Origin: Tribonema minus
Lineage: Eukaryota; Sar; Xanthophyceae; Tribonematales; Tribonemataceae
Length of the DNA stretch: 64,000 nt
Assembly: GCA_017506865.1 (NCBI GenBank)
Contig: JAFCMP010000531.1
Span: forward strand, 372,001-436,000
Reading direction: 5' to 3'
The notes below the pieces were generated by a model. That model searched no databases. It was not told the origin of the DNA and saw nothing but the letters and a program-made list of their open reading frames with translations. This document shows positions 11,431-22,609 of this stretch, one piece after another. Both the position numbers and the translations under genes were made by a program. Position 1 is the stretch's first letter. Each line of letters begins with the position of its first letter.

Positions 11431-14400
11431 GCCGCACCAGCGCCTGGGGCTTCCACAGCGGCAGGCAGCGCCGCGGGATGCAGCGCGCCAGTCGTTGGCA
11501 CTGCGCTCGCGCCGTTGGTGACAGCTGCAGTCAGAATTGCCGCCGCTGCCGCCGGTGCCGCAGCGGGCTGGGGCGCCTCCCTGGTGCCATCGCCAGCGGC
11601 GACCAGCGTCAACGCAGCAGCGGCCGCGATGTCGCTGCTGCCGGAGGGACGGTCGCCTGGCACTTCTGATCGCCGTTCCCTGCGGGCGCTGCCGCCGGCT
11701 TCTGCTGCGCCACTGGCGACAGACCAAGCGCCTGCGGACGCCGCTGACGGCTGAGCCTCCGCCATAAGGCTGGCCGCAGCACCGCCGCCACCGCCACCGC
11801 TGCTGCCGCCGCCACTGCCGCCGCCACCGCCGCCGCCGCCGCCGCCGCTGCCGCTGCCGCGGCTGCCATTCATCTGCCCTGCCGCCGCCGCACCCTCCGC
11901 CGCTGCTGCACCTTCCGCGCCAGACCTACGTGAACTCTGCGCTGCAAGGGCGCCTCCATTGCCGTTTGCGTGCGCCGCAGCACTGTCCTCAGCTGCGGGC
12001 GCAGTGTCAGCGGCGCACGGTGACGCCGGCGCGCCGCCGCCGTTGCGCAGCTCCGGCTCTGAGCACTGCTGCAGCACTGCCGGCGGCTGCAGCGCACGGC
12101 GCACGTCGTCATCGATCGGCGCGCCTGCCTCCGCCGCCGCGACGGCGGTGAAGGCCGCGGCGCACATGGCGAGGCGCAGCACCATCTCCAGCGGCAGCTG
12201 CGGCGCGGGCGTGCGGAGCTGCCGCTGCGCCTGCGCAAGGGTTGAAGTTAGGGTTAGCGTGCGCAACGACGAGGTGCGTCGCGGTATGCGTGTTGCGTGA
12301 GTGTAATCTTTGCGCTACCCCCTACATGATCCTCACACCCTGGGTGTGAGCGATGGTGGCGGAGCTGTGCTGGCCGGGGGGGGGGGGGGGGGGGGGGGCT
12401 TGCTGTTTCCTTCTGGACCGGCCGTGGCGTCATGCACTGATGACGAGTACAACAACAACCCAACAAGGCTTTGCATTGCAAACATGCACACATACTTGTC
12501 ACCTCAGTCTGACTCTGACCACTACCCAAGCCAAAGGCGCGTCCTTGCAGCTCCAAATGCTGCCTCAAGATCGCAGTTCGCGCACGCAAGCCCAAACCAA
12601 TTGCGTCCCGGCCACTTCAAATGCTTATTCAAGATCGCAGCTAGTGCACGCAAGCCTTGTCAGTCGCGTCACCTGTTCGGCAGCAGCCTTCTCATTGACC
12701 GACGCGCAGAGCTGCGCATACGGGCCGCCCGCTGCGCAGCCGCCGTCGAATGAGTAGCCGTGGCTCCGCAGATAGAGGATGAGGGAGTGTAGGCGCGCGC
12801 CGCCGTGGACGCGCATCATGCGCACAAACCTGCAGACAAAGGGGCACGTCACATGTTGAACTTTGAGTTGAGGTCTGTACATGTCAGGCTGGGGTTGGTG
12901 GGGGCTGCCGGCAGCGCAGAGCTGAACAATGTGGAAGACAAGGGGCATGGCGCATGTTGAACTTTGAGTTTAAGTCTGTAGTCGACATTCCAGGCTGGTG
13001 TAAGTGTGGGCTGCAAGTACGCAGAGCCGAATGTGGACAACGTGCAGGGGTAACGGCGACGGCTGACGAGGCCTGCCTCTGCGGCGGCCACACACAGACG
13101 CGGTGTGTAGCATTTGAAAGTGGTGGCGCAATTCCAACAAGCGCACAGCAAGTTCAGTGTGGCCTTCCGAGTGCACTGCATGACTGCGGTTGAAGTAGCA
13201 GAGCAATCCCACCATCAAAGCACGCTGCGAGCTGGTCACAACAGGAGTACTTGAGGAATTGGCAATCTCAACCCTAACTTCGACCCTGACGCACCTCGTA
13301 GCTCGTTGGCGCACAAACACGGGCAGCTCTTGCACCGCGCTGCTGCTGCCGCTGCCTTGCGCTTCTGGCACACCGGCAGTGCCCATCTGTACTAGGCGCG
13401 AGACGCCTTGGTGTATGAGCCGCTCGTACATGGGGCGCAGCGGCTCTCTGTTGAGCCGTGTTGCAACGACACCACAACAGCGGGGCCGGGGTCAGTATCA
13501 AACTGATTGATACATGAGAGTATTAATCTGTTTGTTCAGGAGTGTTTTGCGTAGCGGCTCTCTATTGAGGCGCGTTGCAACGACAACAAAAAGGCAGCAC
13601 AAACAGTGGGGCCAGGGTCAGTCTCAGAATGGATCATGTACTTCCGAAGTATATACTTCAAAGTACCAGATTGTAGATGACAATGGATGTTATGATACTT
13701 CAAAAGCAAGCAATAGATCGTTTTAAATATCTTTGACAAGGAGTATTTTGCACAGAATGGTCAGATGGGACAGGGGTCAGTCTCAGAAGCAATGATACTT
13801 CAAAGTATCAGATTAATTTATCTAATACTTCAAAGTATGAAAAGTAGTGCTTTGCGTAGCAAGGCCACGGGCTAACGAGCGACGAGAGGACACGTGTGAA
13901 ACAGCAGGTGAGGATCAAGGACGGTGCGCAGGCAGCAGTGACGCCCTGATGAACACCCGCATAGAGTAGCAGGAAAACCTTGCAAAATCGACCTTTATGG
14001 AGCAGCATGCTGTGAAGGGAGAAACACGCGGGCTTGTCTGCAGCCATCAGTGAGGTTGCACTGGTCGACGTACAGTTGCTCAAACATGCATCAGCTATGA
14101 TACCTGTCGGAGCATATAGCAGTTACATGCTCATTGCCGTTTGCACGCTTGACGGTTACGGCAGTACAGTAAACAAGACTACAACACATTCACCTGCTAG
14201 CAGCACACGACTGACGTCGACCTTCTGTTGCATTGGTAACCTTGATGTCTGCCTCTGCCGTTGTGGATCAACAGGGTAGTGAGCAACAGCTCTTTATGTT
14301 GCATCAATACCTGCCTGTCGTATGGCACATGTGTGCATACCTGCGTACACTCCAGTTTCCAGCGCAGCAGCGTACTATTCATGGTGCAAGCTGCAATCCC

Positions 14401-17400
14401 CAGTCCCACCTGGAGCTACGATCACTGCATCACAAGCTTCAACTTCAACTTCAACCGCACCTGACCAGCGACTGCGCGGCCTCCAGCAGCCGCCCCGCTC
14501 GCGCCGCCGCCGCCGCCGCGCCGCCGCCGCCGCCGTCCGCCTCCCGCAGCACGCCCAGCCTGCGCTGCTGCAGCTCGTGCACCCTTTGCGCCAGCTCTCG
14601 CGCCAGCGCATTCTTCCCCAAATGGTTCCCCACCGCCCCCCTCGGCGCTGCGCTCTCCGCCGCCGCCGCCGCCGCTGCTGCCGCATCGCTGCCGCCGCGC
14701 GCGCGCTCTGCATCGCCGCCATCATGGCCTATGGAACTGGGGCCAGGGCTCGGCGACGCAATGCTGCTGCCACTGGAGCCGCCGCCATTGAGATGAGTGT
14801 GACCGCCGTTGCAGCCGGTGCCGTTGACGAGGCCGCCGCCGGCAGGCACGACGCTGAGTTCGCCGCCGTTGCTGTCATCGGCACGGAGGCGCGGCGCCGG
14901 CGCCGGCGCCGCTGCTGCTGCCGCCGGTGCCGCTGCTCCGCCGCCGCCGCCACTGCTGCTGGATGAGCGCTGCTGCTGCGCCTGCGCCTGCGCGCGGCGC
15001 GTGTCGTATGCGTGCTCCAGCGCCGCGGCGCCGAGGCAGACATCGCAGAAGAAGTCCACAGTCGCCTCCGCGTTTGCGACGATCGCTGCGTCCAGCTGGC
15101 CGTGGCTGAGGCCCTGGGCGCCCGGCAGCTCGTTGCGTGCCTGCGGCAGCGGCAGCGGCGATGTTGGGCGGCGTGCGCGCAGTTGGTGTTGGGGTTAGGG
15201 CTGACCTCAGCCCTAGGGAGGTTGTTGGGGTGCATGGCTTATGATGAGAGCGTGCGTGCGCCCTAAGGTTAGGGTTAGGGTTGAGGGACATGCGCAGCAC
15301 ATGCGGCAGCTTTGCAACAGGAAGGGGTGAACGTCAGGGATCAGATGCGCAGCGCGTGCAACAACATGAGCGCTTGTGATGATGGGTGGTCAAGCCTTGA
15401 TGAACGCTTTAGGCCATGACTCTTCAAAGCGGTTCTGCTACATCAACATGATCCCAAGCCTCACTGGAAGTCCTACCTCGGACCTCCTTCATCATCCAAT
15501 GTCCTCAGTGTAAACAAGGCCCCTGCAGCTGTGATGACCATTCAGCAACACATGACACTCGCTGTAGCCGTGAGTGTCACGAGACAGCCTCAGATCACCA
15601 TGCTGAGGGTTAGGATTAGACTGCGCATCATACCTACCCCTAACCCTACGCTGCTGCCCATGCTGCGTGGCACCAGGTCCTCCTCAGACGCAGCTCTGGC
15701 CCCAACCTCAACCAATGGGGCCGGCCATTCCCCCGATTTTCGTTTTATGTACTGCACACCAAGTCCTGCCCCTACCCTCCCACACCCCAAGCACCCAACT
15801 AACCCCCTTGACCTTCACCCTACACCCACTGTAACTCTCGCGCACCTGCGCCTGCCGCAGCTTGGACTCCACGCGCTGCCGCGCGTCGCACGCCGCCGCC
15901 GCCGAGGCGCTGCACTCCGCGTGCACCACCAGCCGGCACGCGTTGCAGCGCGCGAGCGCGCGCCGCCGCTCGTGGATCGCGGCGCCGCACATGGGGCACT
16001 TGCCGCGCAGCGCCTGCAGGATGTCGGGGGGCGCCCACGGCGACGGCGGCGCCGCGCGGCGCGCGATCGCGTACGCGCGCTTCGTCTCCGTCAGCTGCTT
16101 GCGCCGCGCCGTCAGCGCCGCGTCGAGGTGGCGGCGGCGCTCCACTGCCGCCGCCGAGGGCGGCGGAGGCGGCGGCGGCGCTGCCGCTGCTGCTGCCGGC
16201 CAGCGCGCCGCTGCCGCCGCCACGTGCTCGTCTCTGGGGCCCAGGTGCGGGTGGGCGCGGTGCTGCTGCAGCTGCTGCTGCTGCTGCAGCAGCTGCGCCT
16301 GCAGCTGCGCCTGGCGCAGCTGCTGCTGCTGGAAGTGCTGCTGGTGCAGGCGCGCCTGCTCGGCCTGCTTCTCGCGCAGTGCGCGCTCGCGCGCCTGCGC
16401 CTGCAGCGCGCGCAATCGCGCCGCCTGCGCGCCGATGCACTGGAGGCAGCGGTCGTGCGCCGTGCTGCGCGCGTTCGGCGGCGACGGCGCCTCGCACGCG
16501 TCGCACTCCACGCACTGGCCGCAGATGAAGCGCTCCTCATTGCCGCCGCCACCGCCGCTGCCGTCGTCGCCGCCGAGCGCCAGCGGCGGCACGAGGCAGC
16601 CGCGGTGGTACGCGCGGTCGCAGCGCTCGCACATGACCAGCAGCTCGTCGTCGCGCGGCGACACCTCGCAGCACTCCTGCAAGGCGGCAGCGGCGGCACG
16701 ATAGCGAACCGGTGGCAGCATACTTCAGCACAAGCGGATCGAATGCATGAGCGGCGGTACGGAGGCAGCTTGATAGTGGACCACCATCGTACGACTACAC
16801 AGCCACGACAGGCGCGTCAGGCCGCCCCTCCAAGACTGCATACTTCTCGACATACACATATACAAATCTACAGATGCAAGGATATATATGTATCCACTGA
16901 TATACATGGTCCACGATACCAAATGAACACATCTGCGTACCTCGCAAGCCTTGCAGTTGTGGCACTGCCACAGCGCGCGTGCCACCGCGTCAATGGTCGC
17001 CTCCCCATGTATACACGTCACCATTGTTGCTAGTATTGGTGAATTACATGCTTACATGTCCACTGATATACTTGATTCAGCGTTTATTAGGGTTGGGGTC
17101 AAACATCCGCACACCTCGCAGGCCTTGCAGTTGTGGCACTGCCACGAGGCGCGCGCCACCGCGTCCATGGTCGCCTCCCATAGATCACATACTTCTCGAC
17201 ATACACATAGAAGCATACAATCTACACATCACACAATATGCACAGGTATCCGCTGATATACTTGATATGCCACATCATTTTCACTACATCAAAAGAATTG
17301 TGTATGCGTACCTCGCAGGCCTTGCAGTTGTGGCACTGCCACGAGGCGCGCGCCACCGCGTCCATGGTCGCCTCCCATAGATTACATACTTCTCGACATA

Positions 17401-20400
17401 CACATAGAAGCATAATCTACACATCACACAATATGCACAGGTATCCACTGATATACTTGATATGCCACATCATTTTCACTACATCAAAGGAATCGCGTAT
17501 GCGTACCTCGCAGGCCTTGCAGTTGTGGCACTGCCACAAGGCGCGCGCCACCGCGTCCATGGTCGCCTCCCATAGATTACATACTTCTCGACATACACAT
17601 AGAAGCATAATCTACACATCACACAATATGCACAGGTATCCACTGATATACTTGATATGCCACATCATTTTCACTACATCAAAGGAATCGCGTATGCGTA
17701 CCTCGCAGGCCTTGCAGTTGTGGCACTGCCACGAGGCGCGCGCCACCGCGTCCATGGTCGCCTCTCATAGGTTACAAACATGTTGACATGGCAAATACAT
17801 GCATCTATTAAAATACACTACTTGATGCACCACATTGAATAGAAGTAGACACGCCGCGTACCTCGCAGGCCTTGCAGTTGTGGCACTGCCACGACGCGCG
17901 CGCCACCGCGTCCATGGTCGCCTCCGGTGCGCCCGCGCACCACGGGTGGAACGCCTCGCCGCAGTCCCTGCAGCACAGCAGGCGCCGCGCGTCACCGCCG
18001 CCGCAGCAGATGAGGCACAGGTCCTTCCAGCAGCACGACAGGGCCTCGTCGGGGGACATCCACGCGCTGGCGGGGGCCTGCACAAAGAGTTGAAGTTGTG
18101 AACGAAGGAGTTGAACTTTTGAGGCGGGGGCCTGAAGCGACGTGCAAGAGTTGAGCTTCATGACTTCAGCTGTGCATTTGGGTGAAGCAGCACGACAGGG
18201 CCTCTCGTCGGGGGACGTCTGCGCGCTGGCGAGGGCCGTGCGTTGTGGACAACAAGAGTTGAAGTTGTGAGGTTGTGGCTTCTCTGTTTGATGGAGAGCA
18301 GATCCGGCCGTACCAAACACCATGCTATGAGTCGAGAGACTGGGTAGACTTACTTCACTTAATGTACACACAGAAATGCATGGAGGCGGGTGACCACACT
18401 TGTTGCAACTTGAAGTTTGCAACCTCGTTGTGCAACAGACACACACACGCACGCACACACACACAATACACTGCGACACCTTGCTGGGCCCTGCCGCTTC
18501 AGGGGCGTTCAAGGCACCAACTTCAAGTTCAAATACCGCGACCACAATTGGTCACCTTGTTGTGTCCTGCCGTTTCGGGCGGGTCCGGGCAGGGCACCAG
18601 CTCTCCAACTTCAAGTTCCAGGGTAGCGCCCACCAGGAGATCCTTCTTCTGCGCCGGCGCGATGCGCGGTGCCTCCTGTGGCTTCGGCTTAACTTCAAGC
18701 AGCGCCGTTTCAATCTTCTTGCCAAACTCGCTCGGCTGCGTGTAGAGCTTGTTCTCCCGCAGGAGGCTTGCCCAGACCTGCGCATTGAAGTTGAGGGTGA
18801 AGTTGAGGTTAAGGGGGTGGTACGGTGAGAGACGCGGGTGAAGTGAAGTGGGGCTCCCAGGGGGGCAGCACAAATGACATCGATAATCTCATGGTGACGA
18901 GCAGGGGAGGCTTGCCTAGATTCTGAGCTGTGCACTGAACCTGAGGTTGGCAAGGTGAGGAGAAGTCGCCGTGTAGACTGCTATGCATGCAATCAACAGC
19001 ACGTCATGTTCATGCATGAATGCCGGAGAATCCCCAGGAGAGCCTCGCGTGATCCACATGACCGCCTCTTCAAAGGTGCTGTAGGGTGACGTTATGCAGA
19101 ACCGCCGCCGCTCTAGCGGCGCCCTGCACGTCACACAGGCACGCGCGACAAAGCGCCGCTCGCCCCCGCCCCACAAAGGTGGTGCCAACGCTCTGAGGAT
19201 TCGTTCTGGCGCAGGGCAAGAGAAAGCGCAGCTGGGGTTAGGGCTAGAGCTAGGGTTCAGGCTAGGGCAAGGGCTCGCAGTCTCGATACCCAGTCCGTAC
19301 TACTTCAACAGCAACTGAGCGCTGCGAAACGCTGCCGCGTGTCAGTCAGCAGCCGCCGCCGTGCGCGCGCCCGTCCGGTGCGCTTTCGATGGCCTTTGAG
19401 ACCCTGGTGGCGCAATTGGTTCTGACCTCAGGTCGTGCTCACAACTGCATCAGGTCTCCGCGGTGCGCAGCCTCTACATACATACATACATACATGCATG
19501 ACTGCATACATGCATACCTGATTGCTGGCGCGGTAGAAGTCGCGCGCGGCGTGGGTCACGGGGTCGTCCGGCGCGTTGCCTCTACATACATACATACATA
19601 TATGACTACATACATACATACCTGGTTGCTGGCGCGGTAGAAGTCGCGCGCGGCGTGGTTCACGGGGTCGTCTGGCGCGTTGAACACGAGCGCGTTCTGC
19701 ACGAGCAGCTCGCAGTCCTCGCGCATGGCCTGCGGGCTGCGGTAGCGCGCCGCCGCGACCTTCTCCGCCATCACGCTGAGGCTCATGGGGCGCACGATGC
19801 GCGCGGCGTACGTCGGCGCCTGCGCCGCCGTCACGGGCGCGTAGAAGAGGGCGCGCGCGTCGGCGGCGACGAGCGCGCGCAGCACGCCGCGGTGCACGCG
19901 CCCGCGACACGCGGGGCACACGTAGTCAAAGGGCTTGCCCCACAGCAGGTGCGTGTCGTCGCGGATCTGGCGGAACTCGTCCGCGAGGCGCACGCCGTCG
20001 CAGCGCGCGTGCACCCACGCGCGGCACTGGCAGCAGAAGATGGTGCGCGCCTCGTCCTCGTCCGCCGCGTCCGACTCGTCGTCGCCGCGCCACGCGACGT
20101 CGCACACCGCGCAGTAGTTGCCCGCCGCGTACTTGCCGACGCACACGTCGCACAGCGCGATCGCCGCAGCGTGCGGTCCCGCGACGTGCCCCGCCGTCCA
20201 CGGCCGCCCCCCCAGCCCCGGCAGCTCGAGCGCCGCCTCCCAAGGCTCCGCCTTGCTGAGTGCGTGGTCCAGGCGGTGCGCGGCGTGCACGTCGCGCCGC
20301 CGGTGCGCGCGCAGCGACGGCCGCGCGAGCCGCGCCGCGCCGCACCCCTCGCAGCGCTCGCACGCCGCGCAGCGCCAGCCGCGCGGCAGCGGCGCGTCCG

Positions 20401-22609
20401 GCGGCGGGTCGATGCAGTACGCGTGCGTGCGGCGCGAGCACTGCGCGCACGGCACCAGGTTCTTCTCGTCGTTCGCGCGCGCGCAGTTCGTGCACGGCGC
20501 TCCCCCATCCCCCTCCTCCTCCTGCCGCCGCTCTGCCGCGTCCGCCGCCGCCTCCTCCGCCGCCGCCGCCGCCGCCGCTGCCGCCGCCGCCGCGCCCGCG
20601 CTGCCGGCCCGTCCGCGCCTCCCCTTCCCGCCGGCCTTCTTGCCGCAGCGGCCTGCAGCTGCCGTCGCCGCGGCAGCAGCAGCGGCAGCAGCAGCGTCGT
20701 CCGGCGCCGGCTCCACGGGCGTCGCCATGAGCCCCCCCGCGCCGATCTTGAGCCAGCCCGAGCGCGCGTCCGGCGGGTGCAGGTACGCGAGCAGGTGCTT
20801 GCCCTGGTGCGCGCTGTACATGCGCACGCGCGCGGTGCACGTCTCGCGCAGGTCGTTGCGGTGGACGCGCACCGTCGCCCCCACCCAGCGCTCCGGAGGC
20901 CACGTCTCGCAGCGCCGGTGCCAGAACGCCGCGCGCAGCTGCGCGACGTTGGCAATGCCTGCCACCACCGCGAGCTCCGCCATGGCGGCGGCGACGCTCG
21001 CGCGCAGCGCGCCGAGGCTCTTGCGCAGCAGCGCGCCGCCGCGCCGCGCGTCGGGCTTGGCGTGGTGCATGTTGGCGGCGAACGGCGCGACCGCGTGCGG
21101 CTCCGGCCACCCCTCGTTGTCCTCCTTGCCGCCGCAGAAGACGACGTACGCGACGCCGGGCTTCGGCGGCGGGCGCTGCCGCAGGCACTTCTTGGTCTGC
21201 GCGTAGACCTGCGCGGGCCACCACGGGTAGCTCGCGACCTTGCACCAGACGAGGTCCGTGCCGATGAACGCGTTCGCGCGCGTGAGCGCGAGCCACTTGG
21301 AGTACGGCGGGTCCTCGCACTGCACGAGGTGCTCGTCGCGCTCCGCGTCGTACTCCAGCACGCGCAGCAGGTCCCACTGCTTGCGCCGCTCCACGTACAT
21401 GCGCACCGCGCGCCCGACGCACTGGTACGCCAGCGGCAGGTCCGGCGGCGCCGCCGCCGCCGCCAGCGCGGCGTCCGCGTCCACCTCGCCGCCGCCGGCC
21501 GCCGCGGCCGCGCGCGGCAGCCTGGCGGCAGCAGCGGCCTTCTTGGCTTTGGCGGCTGCGCCGTTGCCTGGGGGCCTCCCCCGTTTCGGCTTTGCGACGG
21601 GCGGCGCGGCTTCCGCATCTGCCTGTGACGAGGCATCAGACGCTGTAGAGGACGGCCCGCCAATGAGCGCGCGCCCGCGCTTCCGCCCCCCAGCGGCCGC
21701 CGCCCCGTCCCCTTCATCAGACTCCCCGTCTTCCGACGCCGCGCTGTCGCCGTCGCTGGTGCCAGACTCTGCGTCAGAGGCGGCCCGCTGCTGCGGCCGC
21801 CGCTGCTTCTTGCGCGCAGCCGCGACCGCGACGGTCTGCGGGGAGGGCCTGCGGAAGGGGCTCGCGCTGCCCGGCGACTCTGAAGCGGAAACCGAGGGGG
21901 CGGCCCTCTTGACGCCGCGCTTGGGCTTGGGGGAGGCAGGCGTGGCAGCTGCCGCCGCTGCCGCTGCCGCGGCGGCTTCCGCGGCATGCTGCGCCTTGAC
22001 GGTGCACTGCCGGCGGTGGAACTTGACCAGGTCGAACCTGTCGATGAATCCGCCATTGTACATGTCCAGCGTCTCCGCTGTCTCAGCGGAGTGCGCTCTG
22101 TGGTCATCGCTGTCCGTGTCGTCCAGAGCTGGCGGCGGCGGCGGCGGCGGCGATGGCGGTGCCGCATTGGCGAGTTGCGGTGCTCTGGGACGAGCCTTGG
22201 CGAATGAGGCAGTCTTCTGGAGCGCAGCACTGCAAGGATGAGAGCATAAAGGCACTGTCCTGAGTTTACAGCCTATCAGAGCAGCCTGCGCGTGCAGCTC
22301 CAACTGTGACCTGCTCGATACAGGACCTTGTGAGGTGTAAAGGATGGTATGATCAACCTGTGATGAAACTGACCAGGACAAAGCCGCATATCAGTCAGAA
22401 ACTACAAGTCTTCAAAGCTCTGGCGCCAGGCATCAATCACTGCGGCGCGTGTCGCTCCCATCAAGTATTTGCCGCCACATGGCACTTTTCGCAACTGATG
22501 TGACCCACCTGTCCTGCACAGCGCCAACATCGTCCAAGCTCTCCGCTTTGCGCTGACGGCGCATTTTCACCAGCTCATAGCGGTCCAAGCCACCTGTCTC
22601 CCAGTCCAT
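5362..22609 (-). CDS. Trithorax/MLL-type histone H3K4 methyltransferase (14 exons, 2877 aa)
   Basis: Exons: 22609-22509, 22229-19622, 18777-18634, 18077-17862, 16676-15846, 15140-14461, 13447-13295, 12829-12673, 12230-10686, 9850-9724, 9034-8367, 7776-7327, 6806-6454, 5962-5362. All junctions are GT-AG, all phases agree, and the total is 2878 codons with one terminal stop. Domains: Tudor-like and PWWP (LVWCKVASYPWWPAQVY, about 355-440), a further Tudor-like segment, PHD-type fingers (about 610-660 and 737-809), a bromodomain spanning exons 2-3 (about 827-940), a PHD pair (exons 4-5, 952-1070), a further zinc cluster, an extended PHD (exons 10-11), FYRN (about 2365-2410), FYRC (2435-2530), SET (about 2742-2861; HIHGWGLF, RFINHCCGPN) and post-SET (CHCGAAKCRGSMN). 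These are the features of nuclear MLL/ATX-type H3 lysine-4 methyltransferases that keep genes active. Exon 1 is supported by exact phase (AG|T) and by DRYELVK resembling DRFDLVK in exon 2. RFINHCC replaces the usual RFINHSC. An extra small exon between 19.6 and 18.8 kb cannot be excluded. Confidence 0.88.
6304..6372 (-). repeat. Decoy copy of exon-13 end plus splice donor (trithorax-like gene)
   Basis: This 69-nt stretch repeats 6427-6495, which spans the last 42 nt of exon 13, its donor and the first part of the intron. About five mismatches separate the copies and a 41-nt core is identical. The decoy keeps a perfect CAG|GTCAG donor at 6331/6330, 123 nt (41 codons) downstream of the true one. 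Confidence 0.85.
7259..7288. repeat. Interstitial telomere-type repeat (CCCTAA)n
   Basis: Nearly five perfect TAACCC units lie in intron 12 of the trithorax-like gene, 39 bp past the exon-12 donor. Active-looking exons on both sides rule out a chromosome end. Confidence 0.9.
9129..9185 (-). repeat. Decoy copy of exon-11 acceptor region (trithorax-like gene)
   Basis: The first 26 nt of exon 11 (GACCAGCACGCCGCCGG and flank on + strand) and the adjoining acceptor are repeated 121 nt upstream in the intron. The copy keeps an AG (GTGTGTAG) where the true site has GCGCAG. The G-rich stretches flanking both copies are also similar. Confidence 0.8.
11102..11431 (-). repeat. CAG/CTG repeats coding polyglutamine in exon 9
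   Basis: A run of twelve CTG (Gln on the minus strand) lies at about 11394-11431, and an interrupted second Gln-rich block at 11102-11155. They sit in the long low-complexity exon 9 of the trithorax-like protein, which has no recognisable fold and is probably a disordered linker. Such tracts are likely length-variable. Confidence 0.85.
12376..12398. repeat. G homopolymer, 23 bp
   Basis: An uninterrupted run of 23 G (C on the coding strand) in intron 8 of the trithorax-like gene, about 150 bp upstream of exon 9. It may act as an unusually long polypyrimidine stretch, and the exact length is a likely assembly uncertainty. Confidence 0.9.
12543..12672 (-). repeat. Tandem pair of about 65 bp beside exon 8 donor
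   Basis: 12543-12607 and 12611-12672 share CAAATGCT, TCAAGATCGCAG and GCACGCAAGCC in order. The pair fills the start of intron 8, ending against the exon-8 donor (12673). Confidence 0.65.
12838..13060 (-). repeat. Tandem intronic duplication before exon 8 acceptor
   Basis: Two units share CATGTTGAACTTTGAGTT, a CAGGCTGG block and a GCAGAGC...AATGTGGA block in order, starting at about 12847 and 12950. They lie in the 3' part of intron 7. Confidence 0.7.
13551..13600 (-). repeat. Decoy copy of exon-7 acceptor region (trithorax-like gene)
   Basis: GCGGCTCTCT and the following GTTGCAACGAC at 13438-13471 (start of exon 7, its acceptor and the intron end) recur 114 nt upstream with few changes. 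The copy has TAG at the acceptor position (exon-start equivalent 13561). Fragments of the same unit recur near 13740 and 13845. Confidence 0.75.
13640..13840. repeat. Cluster of TACTTC/GAAGTA near-palindromes
   Basis: In intron 6, ACTTCCGAAGT (about 13639), GATACTTCAAAGTATC (about 13795) and ATACTTCAAAGTAT (about 13823) are short palindromes; the last two flank the palindrome AGATTAATTTATCT. Related motifs occur at about 3800, 4180, 30255 and 35045. They could be remnants of a small inverted-repeat element or protein-binding sites. Confidence 0.5.
16930..17785 (-). repeat. Array of five decoy exon-4 ends with donors (trithorax-like gene)
   Basis: The last 63 nt of exon 4 (coding EATMDAVARASWQCHNCKACE-type sequence, cut here by its parts EATMDAVA and CHNCKACE) plus the donor and following intron recur five times inside intron 4. 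Exon-end equivalents are 17702, 17507, 17312, 17115 and 16941; the true end is 17862. Three successive spacings are 195-197 nt and those units are almost identical, while the outermost copies are more diverged. Each copy keeps an open frame, and the first four keep GAG|GT. No full PHD finger precedes them, so 17862-18077 is taken as the true exon. Confidence 0.92.
18105..18270 (-). repeat. Decoy copies of exon-4 acceptor region (trithorax-like gene)
   Basis: AGCAGCACGACAGGGCCT and a GTCGGGGGAC...GCGCGCTGGC block, which form the start of exon 4 at about 18025-18077, recur at about 18185-18240, followed in both places by AAGAGTTGAAGTTGTGA. A shorter partial copy lies at 18105-18150. The copy carries an insertion that breaks the frame, so it is intronic debris. 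Confidence 0.85.
19476..19681 (-). repeat. Duplicated exon-2 end plus donor with (CATA)n tracts
   Basis: The last 60 nt of exon 2 (19622-19681, coding PVNHAARDFYRASNQ) recur at 19518-19577 with only a few differences, and the copy keeps a CAG|GTATGC donor. Both copies are followed in the transcript sense by GTATGTATG microsatellite, so the unit includes exon tail, donor and repeat. The duplication interval is 104 nt. A third truncated junction (GCCTCTACATAC) appears at about 19469. Confidence 0.9.

Noticed and set aside
11182-11754. + strand frames with Cys or Leu runs
   Set aside because: They are antisense readings of the CAG (Gln) repeats of exon 9.
15531-17033. 500-codon open frame on the + strand
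   Set aside because: It runs across minus-strand exon 5, an intron and decoy copies; the antisense frame has zinc-finger motifs and exact splice phase, this one has none.
16930-17930. Regularly spaced repeats suggesting a CRISPR-like array
   Set aside because: Units are about 195 nt, contain exon coding sequence and splice donors, and lie in a eukaryotic intron. No short identical repeats with unique spacers are present.
18916-19188. Possible extra exon with CVTCRAPLERRRF in the trithorax-like gene
   Set aside because: No clean acceptor and donor restore phase 0 on both sides, and exons 2 and 3 already join directly to complete the bromodomain. It remains a possible alternative exon.
19655-21628. 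657-codon open frame on the + strand
   Set aside because: It is exactly antisense to exon 2 of the trithorax-like gene, whose minus-strand frame has PWWP, PHD and bromodomain motifs. Its Arg/Ala/Val composition is the GC-rich shadow of those codons.
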